A stretch of DNA of 64,000 nt from contig JADJUE010000012.1 of the NCBI GenBank assembly GCA_016710785.1, positions 115,065-179,064 on the forward strand. Direction: 5' to 3'. A program made the translations under genes and the position numbers. Of this stretch, positions 20,322 to 29,200 are shown piece after piece. Source of the stretch: Candidatus Epilinea brevis. GTDB taxonomy: Bacteria; Chloroflexota; Anaerolineae; Epilineales; Epilineaceae. The notes under the pieces are model-generated. The model worked only from the letters and a program-made list of their open reading frames with translations. It made no database searches and was not told the DNA's origin. Each line of letters opens with the position of its first letter. Position 1 is the stretch's first letter.

Positions 20322-21074
20322 CTACCGCGGCAGCGCATCCTCCAACTCCGCCAAGAAGTCGTCCACCTTCCTGTGCTCGCTGAAGCGGACCACTTCCGGC
20401 TTGTTCCAAGTCTCGTAGACATCGCCCCTGCCCCCCGTCGCTCCGCCGAGCGTCAGGCAGCTGGCTCCGGCGAAGTGCTGGGCGTAGTGGATGCCATCGG
20501 GTGCCTTGACCAGCGCGAACAGGAACGAATCGCCCACGTCCAGCGGCGGGGTCGGGCCGCCGTGCGCGTTCGCCCCATCCAAGGTGCCCAGCTTGTGCAG
20601 CGTGATCTCGTGGTTCGGGGCGATCGATCCGTCGGACTTGAAGACATGGTCGACGCGGATGGTATAGGCCGAGTACGCTTGCCAGCCGCGGCTGGCGTTG
20701 TGAACCCTGATCGTCTCCTTGCCTGATTCGGTTTCCGCGGTGATCTCAACATAGGGCGTCGCTTTGATCGACCGGACGTCTGGCGCTTCGATGAGCAACG
20801 TGTCGTCCGGGCCCGAGTAGTTCACCGTGGTCCAACCCAAGAAGGACCGATTCACAATGGTGCCGCTGATCACGATTGCCGACTCAGCAACGAAATCCTC
20901 CATCGAGGTTGGATACGCAAAATCCATGGCATGCGGCTGCCCGATTCCCTCTTTCGGACCATCCATTGCCGGCAGGATGGCAAGCGCAGCGAGCAGGACG
21001 GCCGCGATGCTTCCGACGAACAAGACGGGGCGCCCGTAGCGGCCCATACGCATTCGATCCTGATGCTTGAGCAT
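20322..21074 (-). CDS. hypothetical membrane-anchored/secreted protein
   Basis: A 250-residue protein with a basic N-terminus and one hydrophobic helix (PVLFVGSIAAVLLAALAIL, about residues 16-34), then an extracytoplasmic domain rich in beta structure (AIVISGTIVNRSFLGW, VDHVFKSDGSI). No known family is recognised. The ATG at 21074 has a GGAGGT site six bases upstream. A promoter nearly identical to that of the propeller gene at 25587 lies 220 bases upstream, and the leader contains a decayed fragment of that gene. Lower GC than flanking DNA. Confidence 0.72.
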   Translation of the reverse strand: MLKHQDRMRMGRYGRPVLFVGSIAAVLLAALAILPAMDGPKEGIGQPHAMDFAYPTSMEDFVAESAIVISGTIVNRSFLGWTTVNYSGPDDTLLIEAPDVRSIKATPYVEITAETESGKETIRVHNASRGWQAYSAYTIRVDHVFKSDGSIAPNHEITLHKLGTLDGANAHGGPTPPLDVGDSFLFALVKAPDGIHYAQHFAGASCLTLGGATGGRGDVYETWNKPEVVRFSEHRKVDDFLAELEDALPR

Positions 21075-21099
21075 GACCGGACCTCCGATGCCGCCATTC

Positions 21100-21215
21100 G
21101 ATGGTCACCATTGCGAACCGCTCGCCACGATCCACGCCTCGTCCACACCGGCATGGTCGTCCACACCGAGAACCTGCCAGGGCCCACCCACTCTCGGCCC
21201 ATCGGGTCCTACTCG
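21100..21215 (-). pseudogene. decayed fragment of a propeller-protein gene
   Basis: On the minus strand, one frame here reads QVLGVDDHAGVDEAWIVASG and then stops. It matches QALGVDQVGVDEAWIVGSAQ in the intact propeller protein encoded at 23935-25587, and the DNA is also similar (ACGATCCA-GCCTCGTCCAC-CCG). Together with the matching promoter at 21300-21329 this is the remnant of a duplicated gene that lost most of its body. It now sits in the leader of the 20322-21074 gene. Confidence 0.7.
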
Positions 21216-21299
21216 ACGATGCGACGGGTACCGCAGCCACGCCAAGCAACGGCGCGACCGGCCCAAGGGCCAACCTGAGTCTCAGCTACGACACCAAGG

Positions 21300-21329
21300 A
21301 GGATAGACTCTCCCGCCACCGCCGGTCAA
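21300..21329 (-). promoter_or_regulatory. promoter TTGACC-N18-TATCCT (duplicated copy 1)
   Basis: Minus-strand -35 TTGACC (21324-21329) and -10 TATCCT (21300-21305), 18 bases apart. The boxes and about 80 bases around them are conserved at 25693-25722. Confidence 0.7.
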
Positions 21330-21634
21330 CCCTTCGTCCCTTCACCCGATCCTGTCGTCGCCCCACGTCGGTTGAGACCTGCCCCAAAGGCACCACGAGG
21401 ATCATCGCCCAGGGACGCCTGATGTCGTTCTTGCCTTCTTGTCCTCAAGCCACGATGGTAGTAGTATCCGATTGGAGCGAACAAGGCGTCCTGTGATTCG
21501 GCATCACGCCTCATGGCGCATCATCGTCCGTCATGCTCCGCGACCGGATCGCCCGCAATCGCCTGTACGCTTGAAGCCGCTCGCTTTCGAACGGTGGGAT
21601 CGGTTGCGCCGAGGCGACACCAGGATATGTCTTC

Positions 21635-22195
21635 ATGAACGCCAAGAGGACCACTGTACTTGTGATCGCCATTGTAACGATCGGAGCCATGACAGCGCGA
21701 CGATTTGTAGACACCATGCGCAGTGACGGCAACGACTCGCGTCGGATAATTGCGGGGGATCCTGCTGTCGGGAAAGTGGAGGCAGTGGCTGCGGCGCGGG
21801 CCTATCTGTCGGAATGGACTGACAGCCCACACGAGGTGATCGCCGAGGCGCGGCTCATGGGCATGGGTGAGTACGACGCGATCTCTGGCAGTGCTGATGG
21901 TATTCCTGAATCCTGGACGAATCGGGATGTCAATATCCAAAGCGACCCTGTATGGGTTGTTATCCTGGGTGTCGCTGGCAACCTCAGTCATACAGAGTTC
22001 ATTCAGACAAGCGCTGAAATGCGGCAGTACTTCCTGGGAGAAGCGGGGGAGTCGTTCATGTGGCCGGATGGCACGTCTCGCGCTGTGATGGTATTTGACG
22101 CGACGAAAGGCGACCTGTTGGCCAAATCGATCATTGCGCCAGATAGGTCCGATGTCTATGACAGGATTGTGGCGTATCCCACATCGTTGCCTTGA
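21635..22195 (+). CDS. hypothetical protein with N-terminal membrane helix
   Basis: A 186-residue protein. Residues 5-20 (RTTVLVIAIVTIGAMTA) form a signal anchor; the rest is predicted outside the membrane, with no family recognised. The segment SDPVWVVILGVAGNLSH followed by a Met/Phe-rich stretch is reminiscent of small PepSY-like or peptidase-propeptide folds, but this is weak. Start codon ATG at 21635 follows an AT-richer stretch. It stands alone between divergent and convergent neighbours. Lower GC than average. Confidence 0.65.
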   Translation: MNAKRTTVLVIAIVTIGAMTARRFVDTMRSDGNDSRRIIAGDPAVGKVEAVAAARAYLSEWTDSPHEVIAEARLMGMGEYDAISGSADGIPESWTNRDVNIQSDPVWVVILGVAGNLSHTEFIQTSAEMRQYFLGEAGESFMWPDGTSRAVMVFDATKGDLLAKSIIAPDRSDVYDRIVAYPTSLP

Positions 22196-22226
22196 CGGGA
22201 GTTCGGTTTCGTCTTGAGGTTCCCGT

Positions 22227-23873
22227 TCAGCGGCCAGATCCATTCGAGCCGAGCGGCCGGACGAAGCCCTGCACTTCGACCCAGGCCGCCAGATGCCCAA
22301 CCTTTTCATGCAGCCAGTTCGTCTCGAAGACTTGTGACTGTCCAGGCTGCAGCACACTCGTGCTCACATCGGCGCACTCTACTGCCATTCCGGTACCGTC
22401 AAAGACGGTGATCGCCATCATTCCTGTGTCCTCAACCGGAAAGGCATGAGGGTTTCGCACCTGGCCAACCACTTTATAAGAACTGTCTGATACTGGGACC
22501 ATTGACACGTCGAACGGTTCAAGGTGAACTCGGGGTCCAATGTCGCCGAAGAAGTCATCGACTGATGTTCGGATCCGGAAGGACTCCGCAGCTTGTTCGT
22601 TGTCGTCAAGATACGTATCGAAGCAGGACACAGCCCCCCATCCGCTGGCCTTGATGGCAACCAGTCCACTGGCTGTGCCAAGGGCCCGTCCTCCTGGCCC
22701 GAACAAGTCCATGTCTATGTTGACGTCGATGTTGTGCGTCCAGCGAGGGACGTTATTCCGGAAGCGTCCCACAATCTTCTTGTCACCATCCTTGTCAGTG
22801 AGCAGGTTGGCTTGTTCGATGACCAGGTCACCTGTGACGGGCCACGGGGGTTGTGTCGGAATAGACGTCGGGGGCGGCTGCGTTGCGGTCGCTGTAAGTG
22901 TCGGCGTCCGGGTAAGGGTTGGCGCCCTCCCGATATCGGGAATGTAGGTCCGCCACCGGCCACGCGTCGGCGTTGGACGGGTCGTCGGTGTGGCCGTAGT
23001 TCTCAGGCGTGTAGGCGTTCGGCTAGGGGTTGCCGTCTGGCGCGGGCGAGTCGGTGTGCGGGTGGGAGTAACGCGACGAGTCGCCGTCGGCGAAGTCTCG
23101 GCCGTTGGGGGCATTTCTAACAGACCCTCGATCTTCACGTTGTCGATGAAGACGCCCGGGTAGTCGCCGGCCCCGTCCCTGTCGTTGTAGACAAAGGCCA
23201 CCTGCACCGTAGACAGACCCGCCGTGTCCGGGAGATAGATCGGCGCCTGCAATGCGAGCCAAGTGGCACGCAGTTGTTCGTTGGGCAGGCTCAAGGTGAC
23301 GCAGCTGAAATCCCTACTGCCTCCTTCCGCAGCGCAGACATACAGTATGCGCTGCCCGACGGGCGTGTCCATGAAGACTGTTAGGTCGATTTGGATGCCT
23401 GCGGGATAGGCGCTGATGTCAATGCCGGGATGCTGGAGCCATGGCTCAGTACCCAGTCCGACGTTGGTGCCACAGGGGTTCTTGACCCCATCGAGTCCCC
23501 CTCCGGAACACCAGGCGCTTGCGGTGCCGCCGACGATGGAGGCCCGTTCACATGTCTGACGACTCCACGCGTGACGTGACTCGCGCCCCGCCTTCAGGTT
23601 CACATTGTCGAACAGGGTCCACCCATTGGGCGGGAACACAGCGCCTTCGAAGTCCAGGAAAGCGACCTCCTCGCCTCCCTGGGTTGCGCTCAGCGGCTGA
23701 CGAGTGATGGGAAAGGGGGTTCTGGCAAGCACCAACGGGGCCTCACCAACAATGTTGAGGTACGGTTGCCTGGCCCCCTCCACCGTCGCTGAGTCGGCGA
23801 TGTTCGCGGACACAGCCAGCATAGATCCAGACAGGAAGACGATGGCGAAGAGACCTGCTCCGACTCGTGGCAT
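22227..23873 (-). CDS. secreted multidomain protein with Thr/Pro-rich linker
   Basis: A 548-residue exported protein. It has a signal peptide (residues 1-25, LFAIVFLSGSMLAVSA), then a beta-sandwich-like domain with paired cysteines (about 60-245; FLDFEGAVFPPNGWTLFDN ... VFIDNVKIEG) resembling MAM/jelly-roll cell-surface modules. A low-complexity TPTRTPTRP linker follows (about 260-340, interrupted by YIPDIGR), then a C-terminal beta domain (about 350-548). The start at 23873 has an AAGGAG site. Such Thr/Pro linkers are common in Chloroflexota surface proteins. Function unknown; adhesion or polymer binding would fit. Confidence 0.8.
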   Translation of the reverse strand: MPRVGAGLFAIVFLSGSMLAVSANIADSATVEGARQPYLNIVGEAPLVLARTPFPITRQPLSATQGGEEVAFLDFEGAVFPPNGWTLFDNVNLKAGRESRHAWSRQTCERASIVGGTASAWCSGGGLDGVKNPCGTNVGLGTEPWLQHPGIDISAYPAGIQIDLTVFMDTPVGQRILYVCAAEGGSRDFSCVTLSLPNEQLRATWLALQAPIYLPDTAGLSTVQVAFVYNDRDGAGDYPGVFIDNVKIEGLLEMPPTAETSPTATRRVTPTRTPTRPRQTATPSRTPTRLRTTATPTTRPTPTRGRWRTYIPDIGRAPTLTRTPTLTATATQPPPTSIPTQPPWPVTGDLVIEQANLLTDKDGDKKIVGRFRNNVPRWTHNIDVNIDMDLFGPGGRALGTASGLVAIKASGWGAVSCFDTYLDDNEQAAESFRIRTSVDDFFGDIGPRVHLEPFDVSMVPVSDSSYKVVGQVRNPHAFPVEDTGMMAITVFDGTGMAVECADVSTSVLQPGQSQVFETNWLHEKVGHLAAWVEVQGFVRPLGSNGSGR

Positions 23874-23934
23874 GGCTAACTCCTTCAGCGCTTCGCGAAT
23901 TCCGGCCTAGCGGCTTCGACGTAGGTCGGCCCGC

Positions 23935-25587
23935 CTACCGCCTCAGCCACGGCAAGTACGCCGTCCGCCCGTCCGCCCCCGCCGTCGGCGACGGTTTACG
24001 CTCAACGGTCGGCGTGCTTGTCGGATGCGCTACCGTCACGGTCACCGTCGCTGTCACCGTCGCCGTGCCTGTCGCCGTGCCCATCGCGCCCTCCGCCGTC
24101 GGCGTGACTGTCGGAATCTCCGGCACGTAATGCAGCAGGATGCCATGGTCCCGTCCTTCCGCGTCGCGGCGCCAGCCCACGGCCCAGGCCTGGCCGTCGG
24201 CCATCGCCTGCACGGCGTGGAGGTGGCAGTCGCAGGGCGGGGGCTGGGCTTCCCAGGTGCCATCGCGGTAGCGGAGGATCACGCCGGGGCTCCGACCTTC
24301 CTGCGGGCCACCGACCGCCCAGCCCTCCGTCGGTGAGAGCATGTCCACCGACCACAGGGCTTCGGCGGCGTCCACGGGCACCGTACTGACCACGTCGCCC
24401 CGCAGGTGCCGCATGGCTCCGCTGCCCTGGGCGCTGCCCACGATCCAGGCCTCGTCCACGCCGACCTGGTCTACTCCCAGGGCCTGGAAGTCGCCCGGGC
24501 TCCCGGCCATCGCCTGCCAGCGCTGCCCATCGAAGCGGCTGATGGCGCCCGCGGAGCCCACGGCGATGGCGTCGCTGGCGCGCCCGGCCCGCTTCTCCGC
24601 CGGTAGCGGGTCGCGTAGCAGCAGATCGAGGCTATTGCCCGTAGCCGTGCCCCAGCCGCCATCGCTCTCTGTCGAATGGCCATCGGCGATGCGCAGCAGG
24701 CCGCTGCGGCCGACAGCCCAACCGGTTGGCGGACTGCCGGCCACCTTCACGTCGCTCAACCTGTCCGCCGCCGTGCGCTCGAGCTGCCAGCGCTTGGCGG
24801 TGCGGTCGTAGGTGTACAGCTGTCCCGCCAGCAACTCCGTGGCCCAGTCGCCGGAGACCGCGTTCATGGCGAGCGGCTTGTCCAGGGCGTGATCCTCCCA
24901 TCCGGAAGCCGTCCGGCGAAACAGCGCCGCGGACGGGATCAGGTCCTCTCCGGGGCGGAAGCGCCGACCGGCAAGCCAGCCCTCGCCGGAACCGCTCATG
25001 AGATCCAGGTCCAGGTCCAGCAGCTGGTCCGCCCCTGGCGGCGGCGTCACCGCCTCCCAGCGGCCCCCCGTGGCGAGCTGCCGGGGAAAGACCACTGACC
25101 GCATCACCTGGAGGACCAGCGCCTGCCGGTCCAGCGGCACATCGAGGCCCACCAGACTGAGATGCGTCGGTGACCACCAGCGATCCATGTCGTCCACGTG
25201 TTCGATATACAGGGCCAGCACCTGGCGCGGATCGCGCGGGACGTACAGGCTGGCGACCCGTTCATCCACCCGCTCCTGCCGCAGTTCGTGGGCGCTGGTA
25301 TCGCGCGGCACTGAGTTCCAGAACCAGCCGTAGTCAAAATGTACCGTCAAGCCATCACCGACGAAGCGGCCCACGAAGGAATCTTCGCCCTGAAGGGCTT
25401 CATAACGCCAGCCGGGCGGGAGGGCCACCGAGAACCTGCCGGTGTCCACCCGCGCCCAATCCGACGGATCCTGCGCGGCGCGACTCGGGACGGCAACTCG
25501 AGCCAGGTGGGCGGCGGTGGCCGACCCGCCGGCGAGGTACGCGGCCAAGGCGATCAACCATCCGGTCCGGCAAATTCGGTTCACCAT
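23935..25587 (-). CDS. secreted beta-propeller-like protein
   Basis: A 550-residue exported protein. Signal peptide at residues 8-25 (LIALAAYLAGGSATAA). The region about 35-190 is unassigned (FSVALPPGWRYEAL). Residues 195-510 hold repeats ending in WAVG followed by a Gly-rich turn and RxxDGxW (TGWAVGRSGLLRIADG, EGWAVGGPQEGRSPGV, QAWAVGWRRD), typical of YCF48/BNR-like propellers. A Thr/Val linker (TATVTATVTVTVAHP) leads to the C-terminal TAYLPWLRR. The start is fixed by GGAGGTGT before the ATG at 25587. The promoter is at 25693-25722. Confidence 0.82.
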   Translation of the reverse strand: MVNRICRTGWLIALAAYLAGGSATAAHLARVAVPSRAAQDPSDWARVDTGRFSVALPPGWRYEALQGEDSFVGRFVGDGLTVHFDYGWFWNSVPRDTSAHELRQERVDERVASLYVPRDPRQVLALYIEHVDDMDRWWSPTHLSLVGLDVPLDRQALVLQVMRSVVFPRQLATGGRWEAVTPPPGADQLLDLDLDLMSGSGEGWLAGRRFRPGEDLIPSAALFRRTASGWEDHALDKPLAMNAVSGDWATELLAGQLYTYDRTAKRWQLERTAADRLSDVKVAGSPPTGWAVGRSGLLRIADGHSTESDGGWGTATGNSLDLLLRDPLPAEKRAGRASDAIAVGSAGAISRFDGQRWQAMAGSPGDFQALGVDQVGVDEAWIVGSAQGSGAMRHLRGDVVSTVPVDAAEALWSVDMLSPTEGWAVGGPQEGRSPGVILRYRDGTWEAQPPPCDCHLHAVQAMADGQAWAVGWRRDAEGRDHGILLHYVPEIPTVTPTAEGAMGTATGTATVTATVTVTVAHPTSTPTVERKPSPTAGADGRTAYLPWLRR

Positions 25588-25692
25588 ACACCTCCGGGAC
25601 ATGCGCAACGGCAGGGCGACGTCCACCGCTGCCAGACAGCGGCGCGACCAGCCCAAGGACCAGAATTCATCACGACATACGACGGCAACAGC

Positions 25693-25722
25693 AGGATAGT
25701 TCTGCGCACGACCACCGGTCAA
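25693..25722 (-). promoter_or_regulatory. promoter TTGACC-N18-TATCCT (duplicated copy 2)
   Basis: Minus-strand -35 TTGACC (25717-25722) and -10 TATCCT (25693-25698) for the propeller gene. Copy 1 lies at 21300-21329. Confidence 0.72.
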
Positions 25723-25763
25723 CCCTGATTTCGTCGCGCGATCCCCTGACGCAACATCACCGC

Positions 25764-26108
25764 TTATGCGCTCCCCCCCGCCACCGCCGCCACCGCCGCC
25801 AGCTCGCGGCTGAAGCGGAAGCCCGCCGCCGCCGGGAAGCGCCGCAGCCCTTCGGCGCGCAGGCGCGGCGCCGCGTCCCGCTCGTAATCCGCGAAGGCCG
25901 CGCGGGAGGCGAAGCGGTAGACGGCGCGGGCCAGGGGGCGGGCGGCGGCGGCCGGGTCCGCATCCCTGTCCGGCAGCAGCAGCCAGGCCTCTAGGGCGCC
26001 GCCGGCGCAGACCTCCGCCAGGTGGCCCTCCATCAGCCAGGCCAGGTAGGTGCGCCAAGCGGCCGGGTCGTCGCCCTCGTATTCGCAGGTCACCGTGTAG
26101 ATCAGCAT
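25764..26108 (-). CDS. DUF4286-like small protein
   Basis: A 114-residue protein beginning MLIYTVTCEYEGDDPAAWRTYLAWL, a ferredoxin-like dimeric alpha/beta barrel pattern as in DUF4286/EthD-like proteins. The central YRFASRAAFADYERDAAPRLRAEG segment supports this. The family's role is not known. The start at 26108 has AAGGAG ten bases upstream. It is divergent from the large VWA gene. Confidence 0.75.
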   Translation of the reverse strand: MLIYTVTCEYEGDDPAAWRTYLAWLMEGHLAEVCAGGALEAWLLLPDRDADPAAAARPLARAVYRFASRAAFADYERDAAPRLRAEGLRRFPAAAGFRFSRELAAVAAVAGGSA

Positions 26109-26189
26109 GGTCCGTTGCTCCTTGTTCGTCCGCTCCGGGGAACCGATCGCCCGCTCCAGGGAACCGCCCTGCGGCATCGCGACACCCTA

Positions 26190-26198
26190 TGGTATAGT
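26190..26198 (+). promoter_or_regulatory. extended -10 promoter for the VWA protein
   Basis: TGG-TATAGT, 89 bases before the start at 26287; no clear -35. Confidence 0.5.
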
Positions 26199-26286
26199 AG
26201 AACCAACCGGTCCGATCCGGCAGACGAGCAGCGCCGCGCGCGGTCGTGCGGCCTGATGCGCCCGGTTCACCTTGGAGGTCATCGCG

Positions 26287-29200
26287 ATGAAGCTCCCCCG
26301 GATTGCCGCCCTGTCGTTGTTACGCCGTCGCCTCGCGGCGGCCCTGGCCCTAGCGCCGGCCCTCCTCATGGGGCCTGCCGCCGCGCCCGCCGTCGCCGCG
26401 CCCGACCAGCAGGCCGCCCCGCCGCCGGCCTACCGCTACCAGCTGGTCGACACCTGGGAGAAAGAGCCCTGGGCCCTCAGGGCCGGGCATTATGGTCGCA
26501 TCGCCGATGTCAGCTCGGCGCCCGACGGCACGATCTACGTGCTGGACGACCGGCATCAGGCCCTGCATGCCCTGGCGCCCGACGGGACGCCCCTCAGGGT
26601 CATGCCCGTGCCCGACCTCAGCGGCCCCAACAACCCCGAGCAGATCGGCTGGACCCTCAAGCGCCTGGACGTCGGCTTCGACGGCAACCCCTATGTGCTG
26701 TCCGACGGCCTGTACCTGGACAAGGTCACCAACCAGATCCGCTTCAAGGCCCGCATCGACAAGCTGTCGCCCAACGGCGAGGCCCTGGCGCGCTTCGTCT
26801 TCGAGCCCGAATCCTTCAGCAGCCCCCACGAGGGCCGCTACCTGGACATCGCCCTGCGCGACGACGGCCGCATCTACCTCGCGCGCAGCGCCGTGGCCAT
26901 GATCCTCTTCTTCAGCTGCGAGCCCCAGCCCGGGGACGTGTCCATCCGCGACGCCGGCGTCGACGTCCTGGACCCCCAGGGGAACTACCTCGAGACCATC
27001 GACTTCGCCAGCCACGGCAGCATCCCCACCGGATTGGATCTGGACCTGGACGGCGTCCTGCACGTCATCAACGCCATCCCCTCGGCGCTCACCAACCCCT
27101 ACTGCGGCCCCCAGCCCACCGAGGAGCCCTCGCGCCGCGGCCCCGAGCCCGAGCGGCTCGGTGCCGGTGCCAGTGCCGCGCCCGCCCAGGCCATCACCCC
27201 CACGCCCTCGGCTCCCCAATGGGACAACGGCGTGGCCATCTTCGAACCCAACCATCGGCTGCGGGAGATCGTGCCCTTCTTCAACGCCGAGGACATCGCC
27301 GTGGGGCCGGCCGGCATCTTCGTCTCCCGCAACGTGGAGATCTTCCAGCTGCGCGACGACAAGGAGCCCCTGTGGGTGGGCCCCATCGGCCGGGTCTACG
27401 CCGCCTACTTCGACAACCATCCCGTCATCCACCTGGATGTGCCCACCAACGGCAAGGTCGTGGCCAGCTTCCAGCATTGCTACTGGCAGGGGGCCATGAT
27501 CTTCGATCGGCCCCAGGCCCGGCCCGACACGCCCAGCTTCCACGGCATGACCGACGTCCCCGAGCTGGAGGGCCCCGCCTACCCCGCGCGCATCGCCGCC
27601 GGCGAGGATCTGGCCGTCCTGTTGGGCCGCTACCAGTCCTTCGGGCAGGGCGCCGCGCGCCAGTACCAGGGCACCAACCAGCTCGTGCTGCCGCAGACCA
27701 TCCAGCGCTGGACGCGGCATGGACAGGTGCAGCCGCCCACATCGCCCCTCAGCTCCCAGACCGGCATGTGCGCCGGCGGCCGCACCTGGTACACCCGCGA
27801 CGTGGCCATGGACGGCAAGGCCGTCTATTCCATGGACTTCGGGCAGATCCAGCGCCGGCCGGACCATTTCCTGCCCGAATGGGGCGCCTGGCCGCAGCTG
27901 GACGAGAGCCCCGAGGAGCCCTTCCTGCTCAGCGCCGTGTCGGCCGACAGCGGCCGGGTGGCGGCCTTCGACAAGGTGCGCGGCAAGGTCTTCGTGCTGG
28001 ACGACACCGGCAAGCCCGTCAGCAGCTGGACGGTGGATGGCGGCGGCAACTCCGTGCCCGTAGACCTGGCCATCCGCGGCGACCGGGTGTTCCTGGCCGA
28101 CCGCGGGGCCAACCGCGTGCTGGTGCGCGGCATCGACGGCGAAGACCTGGGCGCCTGGCCCACCCATGATGGTCCGGCGGCCATCGCCACCGGCCCGTCG
28201 GGCGACGTCTACGTGCTCGGTCGCGGCCGCTGGGCCTACCGCTACCGTGCCGACGGCCGCCTGTTGGCCTCCTGGCCCATGCCCGACCGCGGCATCTGGG
28301 CCCTGGACATCACCGTCGACCAGGACGAGGCCGTGTACGTGAGCTTCCTGCATCACGAGGAGCTGCCGGACTCGGCCCAGCCGGCCTGGATCTCCAACCA
28401 GTTCCAGATCTTGCGCTCGGGCCTGTGGATCTTCAAGGGCGAGCCCTACGTGCCCGAGGAGGCGCCGCCGCCGGCGGCCACCGCCTGCACCGCCGTGCCC
28501 GACAAATGGGCCGCCCCCCGCCGCATCCCCCTGGGCAACACCGTCGACGTCAGCCTGACCGTCGCCGGCCGCTGCCCCGGGCGCCAGACCCCGGTGCAGG
28601 TGGCGGTGGTTGTGGACACCTCGCGCTCCATGAACTACGACAGCGCCCTGGCGCGGGCCAAGGCCGCCGTGGGCGAGCTGCTGCAAGGCCTTGACCCCCG
28701 CTCCAGCGAGGTGGCCCTGGTCACCTTCGACGACGGCGCCACCCTGCTGCAGCCCCTGACCGGCGAGCTGGGCAAGCTGTCCCAGACCATCGCCGGCCTG
28801 GAAGCCCTGGGCGACACCCGCTCCACGGCGGGCATCAGCACCGCCCATCAGGAGCTGCGCGGCCTGCGGGGCAAGCCCCTCGAGCGCCAGGTCATCGTGA
28901 TGGTCAGCGACGGCTCGCTGAAGGACGACCCGACGGCGGACGCCGAAGCGGCCCTGGCCGACGGGATCGAGCTCTACGCCCTGGTGCTGCCCAACCGCGA
29001 GTTCCAGCCGCCCTTCACCGATCAGCTGACCGCCCTCGTCGGCGGCGACCGGGAGCATGTGCTCATCGACCCGTCGCCGATGGAGCTGTCCGCGCTCGTC
29101 GACAGCCTGACCGACTTCATCCCCGAACCGGGGCTCTTCGCCGCCATCAGCATCGTCGATGAGATTCCCGCCAACATGGACTACGTCGTGGATTCGGCGC

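Noticed and set aside
20870..21202. A 110-codon minus-strand ORF
   Set aside because: It overlaps the 5' part of the secreted-protein gene (20322-21074) in another frame and covers the propeller remnant; the remnant frame, not this one, matches a protein.
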